Below, piece by piece: positions 1 to 10,668 of a stretch of DNA of 57,608 bases; within the stretch, counting starts at the first letter, position 1, and each line of letters opens with the position of its first letter. This DNA comes from Nemertoderma westbladi (lineage: Eukaryota; Xenacoelomorpha; Nemertodermatida; Nemertodermatidae). Below the pieces are notes generated by a model that ran no database searches, was not told the origin of the DNA, and saw only the letters and a program-made list of their open reading frames with translations. The position numbers and the translations under genes are program-made. Location of the stretch: assembly GCA_032718475.1 (NCBI GenBank), contig JAUCBJ010002500.1:1-57608 (forward strand), written 5' to 3'.

Positions 1-708
1 AATCAATAGTGACAGTGCTTGGAATACGAGATGGTATAAAAGTTTCACTCACGGTCTACAGCTTAGATCTACATAAGAGCACACAAAGGGGATGAATACA
101 GGTATAGTTATGCGTAGAAGATGCTGGATTTTATCTATGTTGTAGTGTTTATCAAGAGCATTAAAATGAGCTATAAACTATTAAATTTGGTTCCCTAGTT
201 CAAAAGTAACAGACTTCTATAAATTTCACACGCCGTGAAACACTGTAAATATACAATGTAACATATATTTTGACTTTGACCGTATACTGTGTATATACAT
301 ATATTGCAGGGTGTAAATAAATAATTATTTGGCAGTGGAAGGTTCTCTCACTACACTGATTAGAGTGTAGGAGTTGAAATTGATTATGTGGTATGGTTTA
401 TCAGTCTCACTGAGATCAGGCCCAGTGAGTGCTGCTTCACATCCCCGTCCCCTGCCTCAGAAAAATTGATTTTAGAAACCTTGCCACCAGATTACAGTAA
501 AGGAGGTACTTTTATTGCAGGAGGTGCAATCCATTACTGCTATTCCATTGAGTAGATGTATATTTTTTATTTTCAACCAACTTCCTCACCAGAAGTATAA
601 ACTATGAAATTTTTAAAATTTTTATTTTTAGGTGGTCTAGAAACAACTAACCTTAATTTTAAATTGTTAACTAACTTTTTAAATTGTTAGTTAATTATTT
701 TTGCAAGC
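1..708. other. AT-rich DNA without recognised gene
   Basis: No long open frame on either strand and no RNA gene was recognised. The only notable piece is a dispersed repeat near 598-652. Downstream the sequence runs straight into an ORF1-like coding remnant. Confidence 0.5.
598..652 (+). repeat. dispersed repeat, copy A
   Basis: A stretch containing GGTGGTCTAGAAACAACTAA, preceded by a T/A-rich run, recurs in the same orientation at 14334-14390. Both copies are followed by short direct repeats based on TTAACAACTAAC-like words. The repeat is unclassified; it may be the end of a small transposon. Confidence 0.7.
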
Positions 709-1101
709 TCTAAAATTCTTGCCACGAGGCAAGATAATTTAGAGCAGTATTCACGTCGAAATTGCTTAATAATTAATGGCCTACGACTGGGAATCGAGCG
801 AAATGAAGTTGATACTACTTTGGTAGTACTTAATTTCTTCCATGACGTATTGGGTTTGAACATATCCGAAATTGAGATCGATCGTTGTCACTGGTTATCT
901 AAACCCTTACCAGGACACGATATTGATTCGGCTCACTCCGTCGCTAAAGGTTCGGTGTCCCCCATCATAGTAAAGTTTGTTCGTAATACGCGCACACAAG
1001 TTATTAGCAATGCTTTTCGTTTACGAGGAAGCTCATCGTTTATTAGTGAGTTTCTCACCAAGGAACGACTTTCAAAGATAAAGGCTAAAGGAATTGGTTG
1101 A
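709..1101 (+). pseudogene. L1-like LINE ORF1 fragment (coiled coil plus RNA-binding region)
   Basis: One open frame runs from about 709 to a TGA at 1099-1101. It shows the layout of the ORF1 proteins of animal L1-type retrotransposons. The end of a coiled coil has the motif EQYSRRN (near 745-765), followed by a variable middle, then IEIDRCHWLSKP, the equivalent of the usual D-x-CHRLGK signature, and then PIIVKFVR and FISEFLTKERL. Such proteins bind RNA as trimers and package the LINE transcript. There is no start codon and the N-terminal half is missing. No reverse transcriptase follows, because EnSpm-type DNA starts at 1154. I infer an old 5'- and 3'-truncated LINE copy that was the target of the EnSpm insertion. 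Confidence 0.7.
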
Positions 1102-1153
1102 TCTCGCAATGGAAATCTGTTAGCTATCAGCATGAACGGCACCCCCATTGCTA

Positions 1154-1375
1154 CCCTGCAAACATTTTGACGTCAATTTAACGTTAATTTACGTTAATAT
1201 TCTACCATTCCAACGTTATTTTTTTAACGTGCCCTTATGTTAAATTAACGTATTATTGGCCGGGGTTACTACGTTAAATAAATACGTTAAAAAAATACGT
1301 CGATTATACGTTAAAAAAATACGTCTATTATACGTTAAAAAAATACGTCACTATACGTTATTTTTTATTCAAAAG
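1154..1375. repeat. left subterminal repeats of the EnSpm-like element
   Basis: AACGTT, ACGTTAA and ACGTC words are repeated throughout. Between about 1270 and 1365 a roughly 24-bp unit containing ACGTTAAAAAAATACGTC is repeated three to four times. The same hexamer dominates the right end at 9413-9833 in the opposite overall orientation. In CACTA elements such motifs bind the transposase complex. Confidence 0.65.
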
Positions 1376-2519
1376 CATAAAAAAGTTTAAGTTTGAGATT
1401 TACTTCATGGACCACAGCGGCAGTTAGTTGGTGGACCTGCCTGCACACACAAAGCGCGGGGGGGGGGGGATGTAACCCTAACCTACACAGCCTACGCCTA
1501 CGCCCCTACACCTACTATACCTTAGGAGTGGAACCTTCAATGCATTTACGCAGAATAAATATCGGAATATTTTTGAGAAGAATTATGATGACTTTGATCG
1601 ATTGCTAAGAATTTTGTTTAGATTCATATAAAATACCATCACATACCTATTTGGCCTCCACGTTGGATAAATCATTTGATTAAATTATTTAAATTTATTA
1701 GTTTATCAAACAATTTAATTGAAAATTTGAAATTAAATTTTAGTAAATGAATAACTATTTAGAATCTGACGTCATTTAACGTTAGATTTCCGTTTTTTGC
1801 GGACGTTGGGGATATAATTAAATCCAATTGTTTGTGCATTAACTAACTATATCAAACCTAACCATGGATTTTTCTACTTTTGCCCGGAATAAAACATAAT
1901 TCAAACCTAAATTTACTTAGGTGAATCTGTATATTGTCTAAACGATACAAAACGATGTCAAAATAATAACCAAATTGAATGAAATATTTAATGATTGAAT
2001 GAAATATATTATGGCGTACTCATAAACAAGTAAATAGACAGTTATTTAAAATTAATAAATTTAACAGGGTTTGTAAACCAGTTCGTATGTTGCGGTACAT
2101 CAACTTTTTGGTAAACGATTGAAACATTAAAAGTTGTTAAAATGTTACTGGAATATAAAATTAACTTACTATCAACTCACTAGGGGGCCCTTAATTTACG
2201 CAAGGCAAGGGAGGGGGGTGGTGGTCCAACATATCGTGACAGTTTGTGGCATAGGAATAGGGTGTATCGAAAAACGTGACAATAAAAAATAAATATTTCA
2301 TGTAATCAATGTAATTAGTAATAATGTTGATACATATGGAACATATTGATTGAAATGACATGGGGGGGGGGGGGGGGGGGGGGGTGAAAATCGTCAAAAA
2401 AACGTTACTTAATGTCTCTAGTGAGGTGATAATAAGTAAATTTATAATACCAGCATATATAACAATAGTCCCTAATTAGGTAGTAAGTGTGAAAGTAATA
2501 AGTTCCATTCGACACCCAT
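1376..2519. other. element-internal AT-rich DNA, 3' flank of the minus-strand gene
   Basis: No gene is supported. It holds homopolymer G runs at 1458-1469 and 2362-2384 and AT-rich filler. It lies downstream of the stop codon (2520-2522) of the spliced minus-strand gene and so may include its 3' untranslated region. Confidence 0.45.
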
Positions 2520-5500
2520 TCATGACTCATTCGAAACTAGATCCTCAAACTCCTGCAGATCATCTCCATCAGTGGCTATCTGGTATGTAGCTCTCTTTTT
2601 ACCTCCGGATAAACTACAAATAATAATTGTAAAAATTAAATGTGAAAAGGACTGAATGTTAGGGGTCTTTCAGTTAAGGACTTTCATAAGTAACGCAAAG
2701 CAAAAAGCCACTAGACCTAAACGTTGCATGCAATCAGTTGACGCCAGTCGTAGTCAGCTGATCAGTAGGTTTGGAATGAGATATTATACACACAAATGCA
2801 AGTTGGTTATTAAGAAGCTGAGTTGAGTACGTTGGTTTTACTTCTTAACCCAGTTGTTAGCTGCCGCGTTTCCATTCATTGCATAATCAGTTACCATTTC
2901 AATTTGAGACTCCACTCGAATATAAATTTATTTTATTTAACATATATTTGTTGAGTCGGTCTCTTGAGAATTTTATAATATTACTTATAGGGGTGATTTG
3001 TCTGTTTTTTTGCAAACAGGTCAACATATTGAATTGGAGCTGATTGTTTTCAGGGGGTTTTAATCAGCATAAATAAATAGTTGCCGGTATTTGTCCAGAA
3101 TTCCTAGTTATTTTCCCGTTTCTATTTTTTCCCGGGTTTTACCTGATTTCCCGGTTGTTACACATACACCCTGTAAAATATGTGAAATACAGACAGATAA
3201 ATATACTTACTATTTCTCCCCACCAAAACGAGAAGGCGCCTGCCTAAAAAACACGGATATTGCACCTTCCGCCGTACTCTCTTCGAATCGGTTATCTTTG
3301 ATCACAGCACCTATAATAAAATATAAATAACCACAACAATGTAACATAAACAACTCTTTAATCAGGGGTGAATTTCTTAAATTTCATCATAGGAGTTAAT
3401 ATATCATCAATTTAGACAATTTTATCGTTTACTGTTACTGTCTGTTAGTTGTTGTCAGCAGTATTTAAATTTATACTTCTAATTATACTATCAAGTACTC
3501 TATCTCAAAATTTTCAAAAAAAAATTTTATTTGACCAATTGGGGTAACTTGACACGCTCTTTTCAATGAAACTAAGAAAAGTGGGGTGTTCCTTTCATGA
3601 AATCGGACTTTTTCAATCTTAAAACACCCCATGGCAGCATCTTAAATCAACTGCTGCGAGGCAAAACACCCCATAACTAAATTCGACCATATAGGGTGCT
3701 TTGCCTTGTTATCTCTGTCGACCAAATAACCCTATCCTTGAGTTAGGGTTTTTTGCCTTGCGCTTTTCTTTTAAGCCAATCAATTATTTAAGGAATTGAC
3801 CAATCAGAAGTAATATCCTTTGTCATTTAATAATATTCATTTACACTACTTAAAGGTAACTCTGTCTGGCGGGAAATCAATTTTAGTTATTTTAATTTGA
3901 CCTGGCGCAAATTAATTTACCCATCTAGTTATATTGATTTTTGTTAGGAATTTACTCTTTATTACAACCAACAATGTACTAACAGTCTTGTAAGTTTTAA
4001 GGGGAAATTGAGTTTGACAATAATGACGAGGAAGAGAATCTGGATACGTTTTTTGGATTTGTTATTAGATCAGGAGAAATAGGAACTGGGAGAGATGGAG
4101 TAGTTGGACGCCGGGCCAGGGATGGGTGGAATGGTTGCTGGAACTGGGGAAAGTGGAATGGTTGTTGGAACTGGGGAAGGTGGAATGGTTGTTGGAACTG
4201 GGGAAAGTGGAATGGTTGTTGGAACTGGGGAAGGTGGAATGGTTGTTGGAACTGGGGAAGGTGGAATGGTTGTTGGAACTCGGGAAGGTGGAATGGTTGT
4301 TGGGACTGGGGAAGGTGGAGTGCTTGCTGGAACTGGGGAAAGTGGACTGGTTGTTGGAACTGGGGAAGGTGGAGATGTGGTAATATGTATAACTGTAGTA
4401 ATATATATAAAAAAAAGAAAGGGGAAAAAAGGCATATTTAAGTAATTACTATAAGTGTAACATACGTTTGAAACACGTTAGAATACGTGGACACTTTAAC
4501 TCGAAACTATCTTTATCACTGCGGCATCCGGTTTTTGAAAACTGTTGCGCCACATTATTAGCCATTATAGCATTCCCAGAAATCACAGCTATCTGAAAAT
4601 TAATTAAAATGTTATTAATTAACTTAGGTAATCAAATAAGTTAAGGGTAAAGATAATTAAAAAAATAAACTATAATATCTAAATGACTACTAAATTATAA
4701 TGTACATAGGAGACAGTTAGGACTTGTTTGTTTGTTTTTCTGTATGTATGTGCGTGCACATTGATATTGGCTTGGAAGGAAACGTGCTCTACTTGTTGAG
4801 AGGTCAAGTATGTGCCGCTATAACTCTAACAAACTGTCCTACTAAGAGGCTGATGATCTTCTTATTAGTAATATAGTTTAGTAATATATTAACGCAACAA
4901 ATTATTTGCACACCAAATTAGATACACTTTTGCACCAAATAATCTCACTTTCCGCCAAAATCGCTCACTCAAAAGGTGATATTTTTGGTATTGAAATAAA
5001 TCGTAGCGTAATCTGGCCGACTGTGCGATTGCGGTATACGAATTTGATAGTAATTTAATTAAATCATCTACAGTATCTGGTACATTTTACTCTTCATATC
5101 ATTATCATTATTTCATAAAATTGGTAAAAATTTATTATATATTACTTACAGTATTTTTTTACCGCAAGAGCGTCCTCCCAAGCATAAAGTTCTTCGATAG
5201 ATTGCACAGGCAGTGAGATCGGTCCAGCTATAACTGGCCTTTGCAGTTTATATTTTTCTAGGATAGTTCGCATGAATTGCAGTTCATTTTCGATTGATGA
5301 TAGCCTCGCTGAGGTATTTCTCTCCCAAGCTGAAATTGATATTAATTAATCAAACAAATTATACATATATGTACCAACCGAAATACAGGAAGTATATTTT
5401 AATATTAAGTTTATCATACCGCCACTTTAATTGCTATGGCTTCCCTTCGCAATCCACCAAATTAAATCAAATAATTACAGACACAGTAATAAACAACTTA

Positions 5501-6009
5501 ATAATAATAATAATAATAATAATATTGGTTATTTATATAGCGCTTTATTATGCTTGGCATACTCAAAGCGCTTTTATTATCATTACCCCAGCAAAGCCAG
5601 GTTCCCATTATACCGCTGGGTTGACGTAGGCACTAATGTCTAAAGTGTCTTGCATAGGGACACAACAGTGCGAAATTTCTACAGCCTTTAGTCGGATTCG
5701 AACCTGCGCCACCAAACACTATTGTGTAAGCAGGTAATTCCTGTCCGAGACCCTGACAGTGGTGAAGGAGACGGAGTCAGGCTTGCAGTGGCGCGGTTGT
5801 CATTGGGAAGTGGAGCACCAGTGGCACGGTTCTCCACTTGAGCGCAAGTTACGTTGTCACTATCGGGAGCAAACTCCAGAAGGGAATTGAAATCGAAATT
5901 GCTGGGGAAATCCGGGGGGAGCTCCGGTATCTGGAGAGGCATAGGAATAGGAATACTCCTCTTCTTAGCATTAGTCTCAGACTCAGCATTACCGCCATTT
6001 GGAAAATCA
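2520..6009 (-). CDS. spliced DUF4806-like gene, 3' exons (5' end not found)
   Basis: Four minus-strand exons join in phase: 5150-5329 (180 bp), 4466-4588 (123 bp), 3211-3310 (100 bp) and 2520-2613 (94 bp, ending in TGA). The introns show GTAAGT, GTATGT and GTAAGT donors and pyrimidine-rich AG acceptors. The joined frame has no stop. The motif order is LPVQSIEELYAWEDAL, then GNAIMANNVAQQFSKTG, then FEESTAEGAISVFFRQAP, then an acidic tail. This matches the DUF4806 domain, which is found at the C-terminus of many multicopy invertebrate proteins. An upstream open segment (about 5750-6009, acceptor at 6010-6011, proline/serine-rich) is probably another exon, but its donor is lost or obscured by a SINE at 5500-5755. 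Domain function is unknown. The gene lies inside the EnSpm-like element on the transposase strand, so it may be element cargo or a second element gene. Confidence is high for the exons and moderate for the family. Confidence 0.7.
4127..4375. repeat. 27-bp minisatellite, about 9 copies
   Basis: The unit GGAATGGTTGTTGGAACTGG plus 7 bases repeats with few changes. Because 27 is a multiple of three, several frames on both strands stay open and give low-complexity peptides. I see no reason to call any of these a gene. It lies in the intron between two DUF4806-like exons. Confidence 0.9.
5500..5755 (-). mobile_element. tRNA-derived SINE with (ATT)n tail
   Basis: On the minus strand a pol III B-box-like GGTTCGAATCC lies at 5694-5704 near the head. 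It is followed by a body with TTGTGTCCCTATGCAAGACA, a stretch with AAAGCGCTTTGAGTATGCC, and a tail of ATT repeats at 5500-5523. This is the layout of invertebrate tRNA SINEs that borrow a LINE tail ending in ATT repeats. It sits against the probable upstream exon of the DUF4806-like gene and may have removed that exon's splice donor. Confidence 0.75.
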
Positions 6010-6013
6010 CTGA

Positions 6014-6544
6014 AGATAATAATTAAAAACAAATAGATAATAAAATAATATTTTCTTAATTAATCAATCAATTATTATTACAAACTAAAACCGATTGAAA
6101 TATTGTTAATAATTAGGCCTAGCATTTAAAATTTCCTTCGTCTGGTTCCTTTGTGAATACCGGTACGAGAAATAAGTTGATAAAATTAGCACTCTTTCTA
6201 AACTAACCGATTTTTTGAGAATATTTTTCTACGCTTCGATCGCATATCGTCTGTGTCGTTTCGTGTTCCACGCAAACATGCGCGCTCCGCTGCGCCAAAG
6301 GTGTCTATATAATAAAACATACAACAAACATTGTAATAATAATCCAACATATCTCAGACAGCGAGTTTTACATAGAATAAATAATATTATTATTATATTA
6401 TATATATACACAACACATATGCAATAAATAATATTAATTATTTAATTAATTTTTTATTATTATTTATGTTTTGGATGAGTAGGGACGCAATAAAATTAAA
6501 AATCCCGATCCCGAAAATTGTGGATCCCTATCCCGTTGCACGCT
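6014..6544. other. AT-rich DNA upstream of the last visible exon
   Basis: I looked here on the minus strand for 5' exons of the DUF4806-like gene and found none that is convincing. The short open frames on both strands have no recognisable motif. Confidence 0.4.
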
Positions 6545-7908
6545 AAATACACACATATATTATATACACATACACTAAATACATATATTACACACATATA
6601 TTATATACACATACACTAAATACATATATGACACACATATATTATATACACATACACTAAATACATATATTACACACATATATTATATACACATACACTA
6701 AATACATATATTACACACATATATTATATACACATATACTAAATACATATATTACACACATATATTATATACAAATATACTAAATACATATATTACACAC
6801 ATATATTATATACAAATATACTAAATACATATATTACACACATATATTATATACTAATATACTAAATACATATATTACACACATATATTATATAGGCCTA
6901 CACATATACTAAATACATATATTACACACATATATTATATACACATACAGCCATATACTAAATACATATATTACACACATATATTATATAGGCCTTCACA
7001 TACACTAAATACATATATTACACACATATATTATATACACATATACTAAATACATATATTACACACATATATTATATACAAATATACTAAATACATATAT
7101 TACACACATATATTATATACAAATATACTAAATACATATATTACACACATATATTATATAGGCCTACACATATACTAAATACATATATTACACACATATA
7201 TTATATACACATACAGCCATATACTAAATACATATATTACACACATATATTATATACACATACAGCCATATACTAAATACATATATTACACACATATATT
7301 ATATAGGCCTACACATACACTAAATACATATATTACACACATATATTATATACACATATACTAAATACATATATTACACACATATATTATATACAAATAT
7401 ACTAAATACATATATTACACACATATATTATATAGGCCTACACATATACTAAATACATATATTACACACATATATTATATACACATACAGCCATATACTA
7501 AATACATATATTACACACATATATTATATACACATACAGCCATATACTAAATACATATATTACACACATATATTATATAGGCCTTCACATACACTAAATA
7601 CATATATTACACACATATATTATATACACATATACTAAATACATATATTACACACATATATTATATACACATACAGCCATATACTAAATACATATATTAC
7701 ACACATATATTATATACACATACAGCCATATACTAAATACATATATTACACACATATATTATATACACATACAGCCATATACTAAATACATATATTACAC
7801 ACATATATTATATACACATACAGCCATATACTAAATACATATATTACACACATATATTATATAGGCCTTCACATATACTAAATACATATATTTCACACAT
7901 ATATTATA
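6545..7908. repeat. AT-rich satellite array, about 41-56-bp units
   Basis: The core words ACATATATTACACACATAT and TATTATATAC, followed by ACTAAATAC, repeat about 28 times over 1.36 kb. Three unit variants differ in the linker: ACACATACAC, ATAGGCCTACACATA and ACACATACAGCCATA. The variants occur in mixed order, which suggests local unequal exchange. No coding capacity. Confidence 0.95.
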
Positions 7909-8048
7909 TTATATTTATACAGTCTCCTCTTCCTCTCTTGTAAACACCCAACACTCTGGGACTTCTAGTAGTGAATGATCTGATAGAAACTTAATCACAA
8001 AGTGGGACAGGGACATGTTGTGGAGTCAATATACCGGGTAGTCAATAA

Positions 8049-8209
8049 ACGCTACAATATAACCTAGTTAATCAAAAATAGTAAAAAAAGCTACAATATA
8101 ACCTAGTTAATCAAAAATAGTAAATAAACGCTACAATATAACCTAGTTAATCAAAAATAGTAAATAAACGCTACAATATAACCTAGTTAATCGAATATAG
8201 TCAATAAAC
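8049..8209. repeat. 39-40-bp tandem repeat, 4 copies
   Basis: The unit begins GCTACAATATAACCTAGTTA and continues to AATAGTAAATAAAC, at 8051, 8090, 8130 and 8170. The last copy is diverged. It lies just beyond the satellite, downstream of the transposase exon. Confidence 0.9.
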
Positions 8210-8389
8210 GCGAATCAATGAATGAATAAGTTACTTTATCTCAATGCAAATGCTGTCATCCGGAAGGTAAATGCACTTAATGCAATATAGCAGAAAATGG
8301 GTAGAATCTTAATTTCTTAGAGAGTTTACTGACGCGCGCAATACTGACTTTAAGGGAAGAACACGGGTAATTATACAATGGATCAGTCT

Positions 8390-9166
8390 TCATGAAGAGG
8401 GTACACAATATGCCGAGGTTATTTCTACCGGATACTTCGGTTTGGTTTTGGGTTGGTACAAAACTACATTTTGGATTAATGCGAAATTATTATTGCTTAA
8501 ATGTACACAGTTATCTGGTGCCGAAACCTTATACCTTAAACTACTGCTGCAATCAAATGCTTCCAAATATTGTTTTATGACACATCCGGTACCAGAAATG
8601 AGCGGTCCACAGGAATGCTGTCTCAAAAGCTTGTAGTCACCAAACTGTTGTTCATTACGAAACAATGATGTAGAAGAATCCTCAAGAAGTAAAGTCTGCT
8701 CATGCATTCGATTAATAATCTGTCCAAGTACATTTTTCCCACTCTATACTTTGTGTTTTAGTATTTGTAAATAATTTTCAAAATCGATACAAGAAAATAT
8801 TTCTAGTGATCCAAACTTACGAACATCATCAGCTAAATGAATTAAAGAATGCACATTGTATGAAACAGTACTTTTACCATATATTTCAGAATAGTCATAC
8901 ACAAAGTAACGGAGCAGCTTTTCACAGTAATCAATGATGTACGGTTCTATGATGTCTTGTTTCTTAATCGTTTGTGATCTTCCAGAAAGCAAGGATAAAC
9001 TGACATGCAATAACAATAGATTTTTGTATTGGATTGTAGGCAAAACCTTACGTGCAACAACAGGAGCAAGGTACAAGATAAAAGTTCGAAACTCGGTAGC
9101 TTTCCAGTACTTCACATCCTCTAATGGCCTCGGCTTCCAGCCAGGACACTCTTTAAATGCTTGTTG
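8390..9166 (-). pseudogene. TNP2-type EnSpm transposase, C-terminal exon with in-frame stop
   Basis: Reading leftward from a good splice acceptor (CTGTAG before 9166), one frame of 259 codons reaches a stop at 8390 and is interrupted only by a TAG at 8744-8746. The peptide contains FKECPGWKPRPLEDVKYWKA, TEFRTFILYLAPVV, then SYNVHSLIHLADDVRKFG, FENYLQILKHKV and RMHEQTL. This order is characteristic of the C-terminal half of transposases encoded by animal EnSpm/CACTA elements. The upstream exons, including the catalytic core, are not found between 9167 and the element end, so the gene is truncated. The TAG and the missing exons make it non-functional. Confidence 0.8.
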
Positions 9167-9412
9167 CTACAGATTGAAAGTGAAAATAAAAATTATGGCT
9201 CAGGAAGGAAGGAGGAGGGAGTTGGAACTCACTTTTTCAAATTAATATTCGTATAAACAATATATTTTTGTTTGGGGGGGGGGGGGGGGGGGGGTGGTGC
9301 ATGACACTGAATTACGACACTATATTCCAGGGGACATGGCGTAATAAATATTAACGTGACTTAATTATGTCAATCTATATGGCTTTTGTAATTTTCTATA
9401 CAATAATGATTC

Positions 9413-9833
9413 TATTTAAGCAATGTCAGACGTTTTTAATTAACATTAAAAATCGATGTTAAATCTCAACGTCAGTTTAACGTTTGAGTTTAGTGATTTA
9501 TGTACATAATTATATTTAACCAATGTCAGACGTTTCAAAACAACGTTTAATATTGACGTTAAAATTCAACGTCAATTTAACGTTTGGGTTTAGTGATTTA
9601 TGTACATGATTATATTTAACCTATTTCAGACGTTTCAAAATAACGTTAACAATTAAAATTGAACGTCAGTTTAACGTTTGGGTTTAGTTGATTATAGACA
9701 TGTAGTTTTTAATCGATTATAAGACGTTAGAAAACGTCTGTTTTAAGTTATTTTCATAACTTTATTTTTCTAACCTAAAACAGACTAAAGTCTAACGTTA
9801 GATTAGCGTATTTAACGTAAAATGTTTGCAGAG
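9413..9833. repeat. right subterminal repeats of the EnSpm-like element, 100-bp period
   Basis: Three units start at 9413, 9513 and 9613 with TATTTAA, then CAGACGTTT, and end with a GTTTAGTGATTTATGTACAT-like stretch. Each contains several AACGTT/AACGTC words. A more irregular AACGTT-rich stretch follows up to the terminal AAAATGTTTGCAGAG. This mirrors the left end and supports one bounded element. Confidence 0.7.
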
Positions 9834-10668
9834 TATGGTAGACAACACCCCTCTTGAGAAGGTTAAACCAATGAATAGTGCACAGAAGGCTAGGCTCTTT
9901 CGTGAACGTAATATGTGGCGACCGGTAGTTCTCTCGGCCTGTGCCCTGCAACAATCGACAGTGAGTCTGCCTGCGCCCTCTCCTATCCAAGTCACTGCCC
10001 CTACTGGTATTGCTCCCGGATCCTATCCTGGGAACTACACTGCTGCAATGGGCACCCACACCCACTCTCTCTTCCCGCATGCTCGTTTACATAGCACGCC
10101 ATCAGCCCTGCCATACAGTTTATAAATGGGATTAGATTTTTGCTAAATGGATATTTTGGGAGAAACATTGGAGATTTACAGATGAATTACCGATTAGATA
10201 TATTTTATCTCTTTGTATTAATCTTTAATAAACGTTTTTTAATAAACTTTTTTTTAGTAAAGTGATCTACTACATTTTATTGAATGTAGCTCTTACTTGT
10301 TGGCAATGTTTAGCTGTTTTTGGCATACCTCTATCAGTAGTCTATACTCTATTGCTTGTTTTTACAGGTGTTGCGTATTTGCTGTCTATTGTCTCTTTTC
10401 AGTAGCGTGTTAGCTAAGTACCTCTGTGTAGTAAATATTTGGTAGTTGTCTTGTTTTACCATACATGAACTATATCTGTATTTAGTAATCGTCAATCGAG
10501 TCTATCGATAAGTACCTCTGCAGCAATTCGTAGTAGTGTAGTCTAGTTGGATCTCTGCAGCCTGATCTAGTAGGGTCACGCTCTCTCAATCGGCCTCACA
10601 GGCGTCAGTTAACTCCTGACCGGCTGCCTGTCTCACCCCCTACTGGAGAGAGAGCAACCAACAATTCT
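9834..10668. other. unassigned DNA and probable 5' leader of LINE copy 1
   Basis: An open stretch at 9836-10125 on the plus strand has no recognised motif. It might continue the LINE ORF1 interrupted by the EnSpm-like element, but I cannot show this. From about 10300 to 10668 the sequence becomes less AT-rich and probably is the 5' untranslated leader of the following LINE. No other copy covers this part, so the boundary is unknown. Confidence 0.4.

Larger units (their letters stand above)
1154..9833 (-). mobile_element. CACTA/EnSpm-like DNA transposon, decayed, with internal insertions
   Basis: The left end reads CCCTGCAAACATTTTGACGT and the reverse complement of the right end reads CTCTGCAAACATTTTACGT, so the two ends form a short terminal inverted repeat close to the CACTGCAAA ends of animal EnSpm elements. 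Both ends are followed by many AACGTT/ACGTTA words, as expected for CACTA subterminal binding sites. A minus-strand transposase exon (8390-9166) of the TNP2 type lies near the right end. TA flanks both sides (1152-1153 and 9834-9835), but a 3-bp target duplication is not evident. Inside lie a spliced DUF4806-like gene on the same strand, a SINE, a 27-bp minisatellite and a 1.4-kb AT satellite. That the two ends belong to one element is an inference from their orientation and similarity. Confidence 0.6.

Noticed and set aside
4070-4445. Open frames of 85-121 codons on both strands over the 27-bp minisatellite
   Set aside because: The unit length is divisible by three, so any frame without a stop in one unit stays open; the peptides are pure repeats with no flanking domain.
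9836-10125. Protein-coding exon reading PSPIQVTAPTGIAPGSYPGN
   Set aside because: Looks protein-like, but has no convincing splice sites, homologous motif or continuation, and the opposite strand is equally open.
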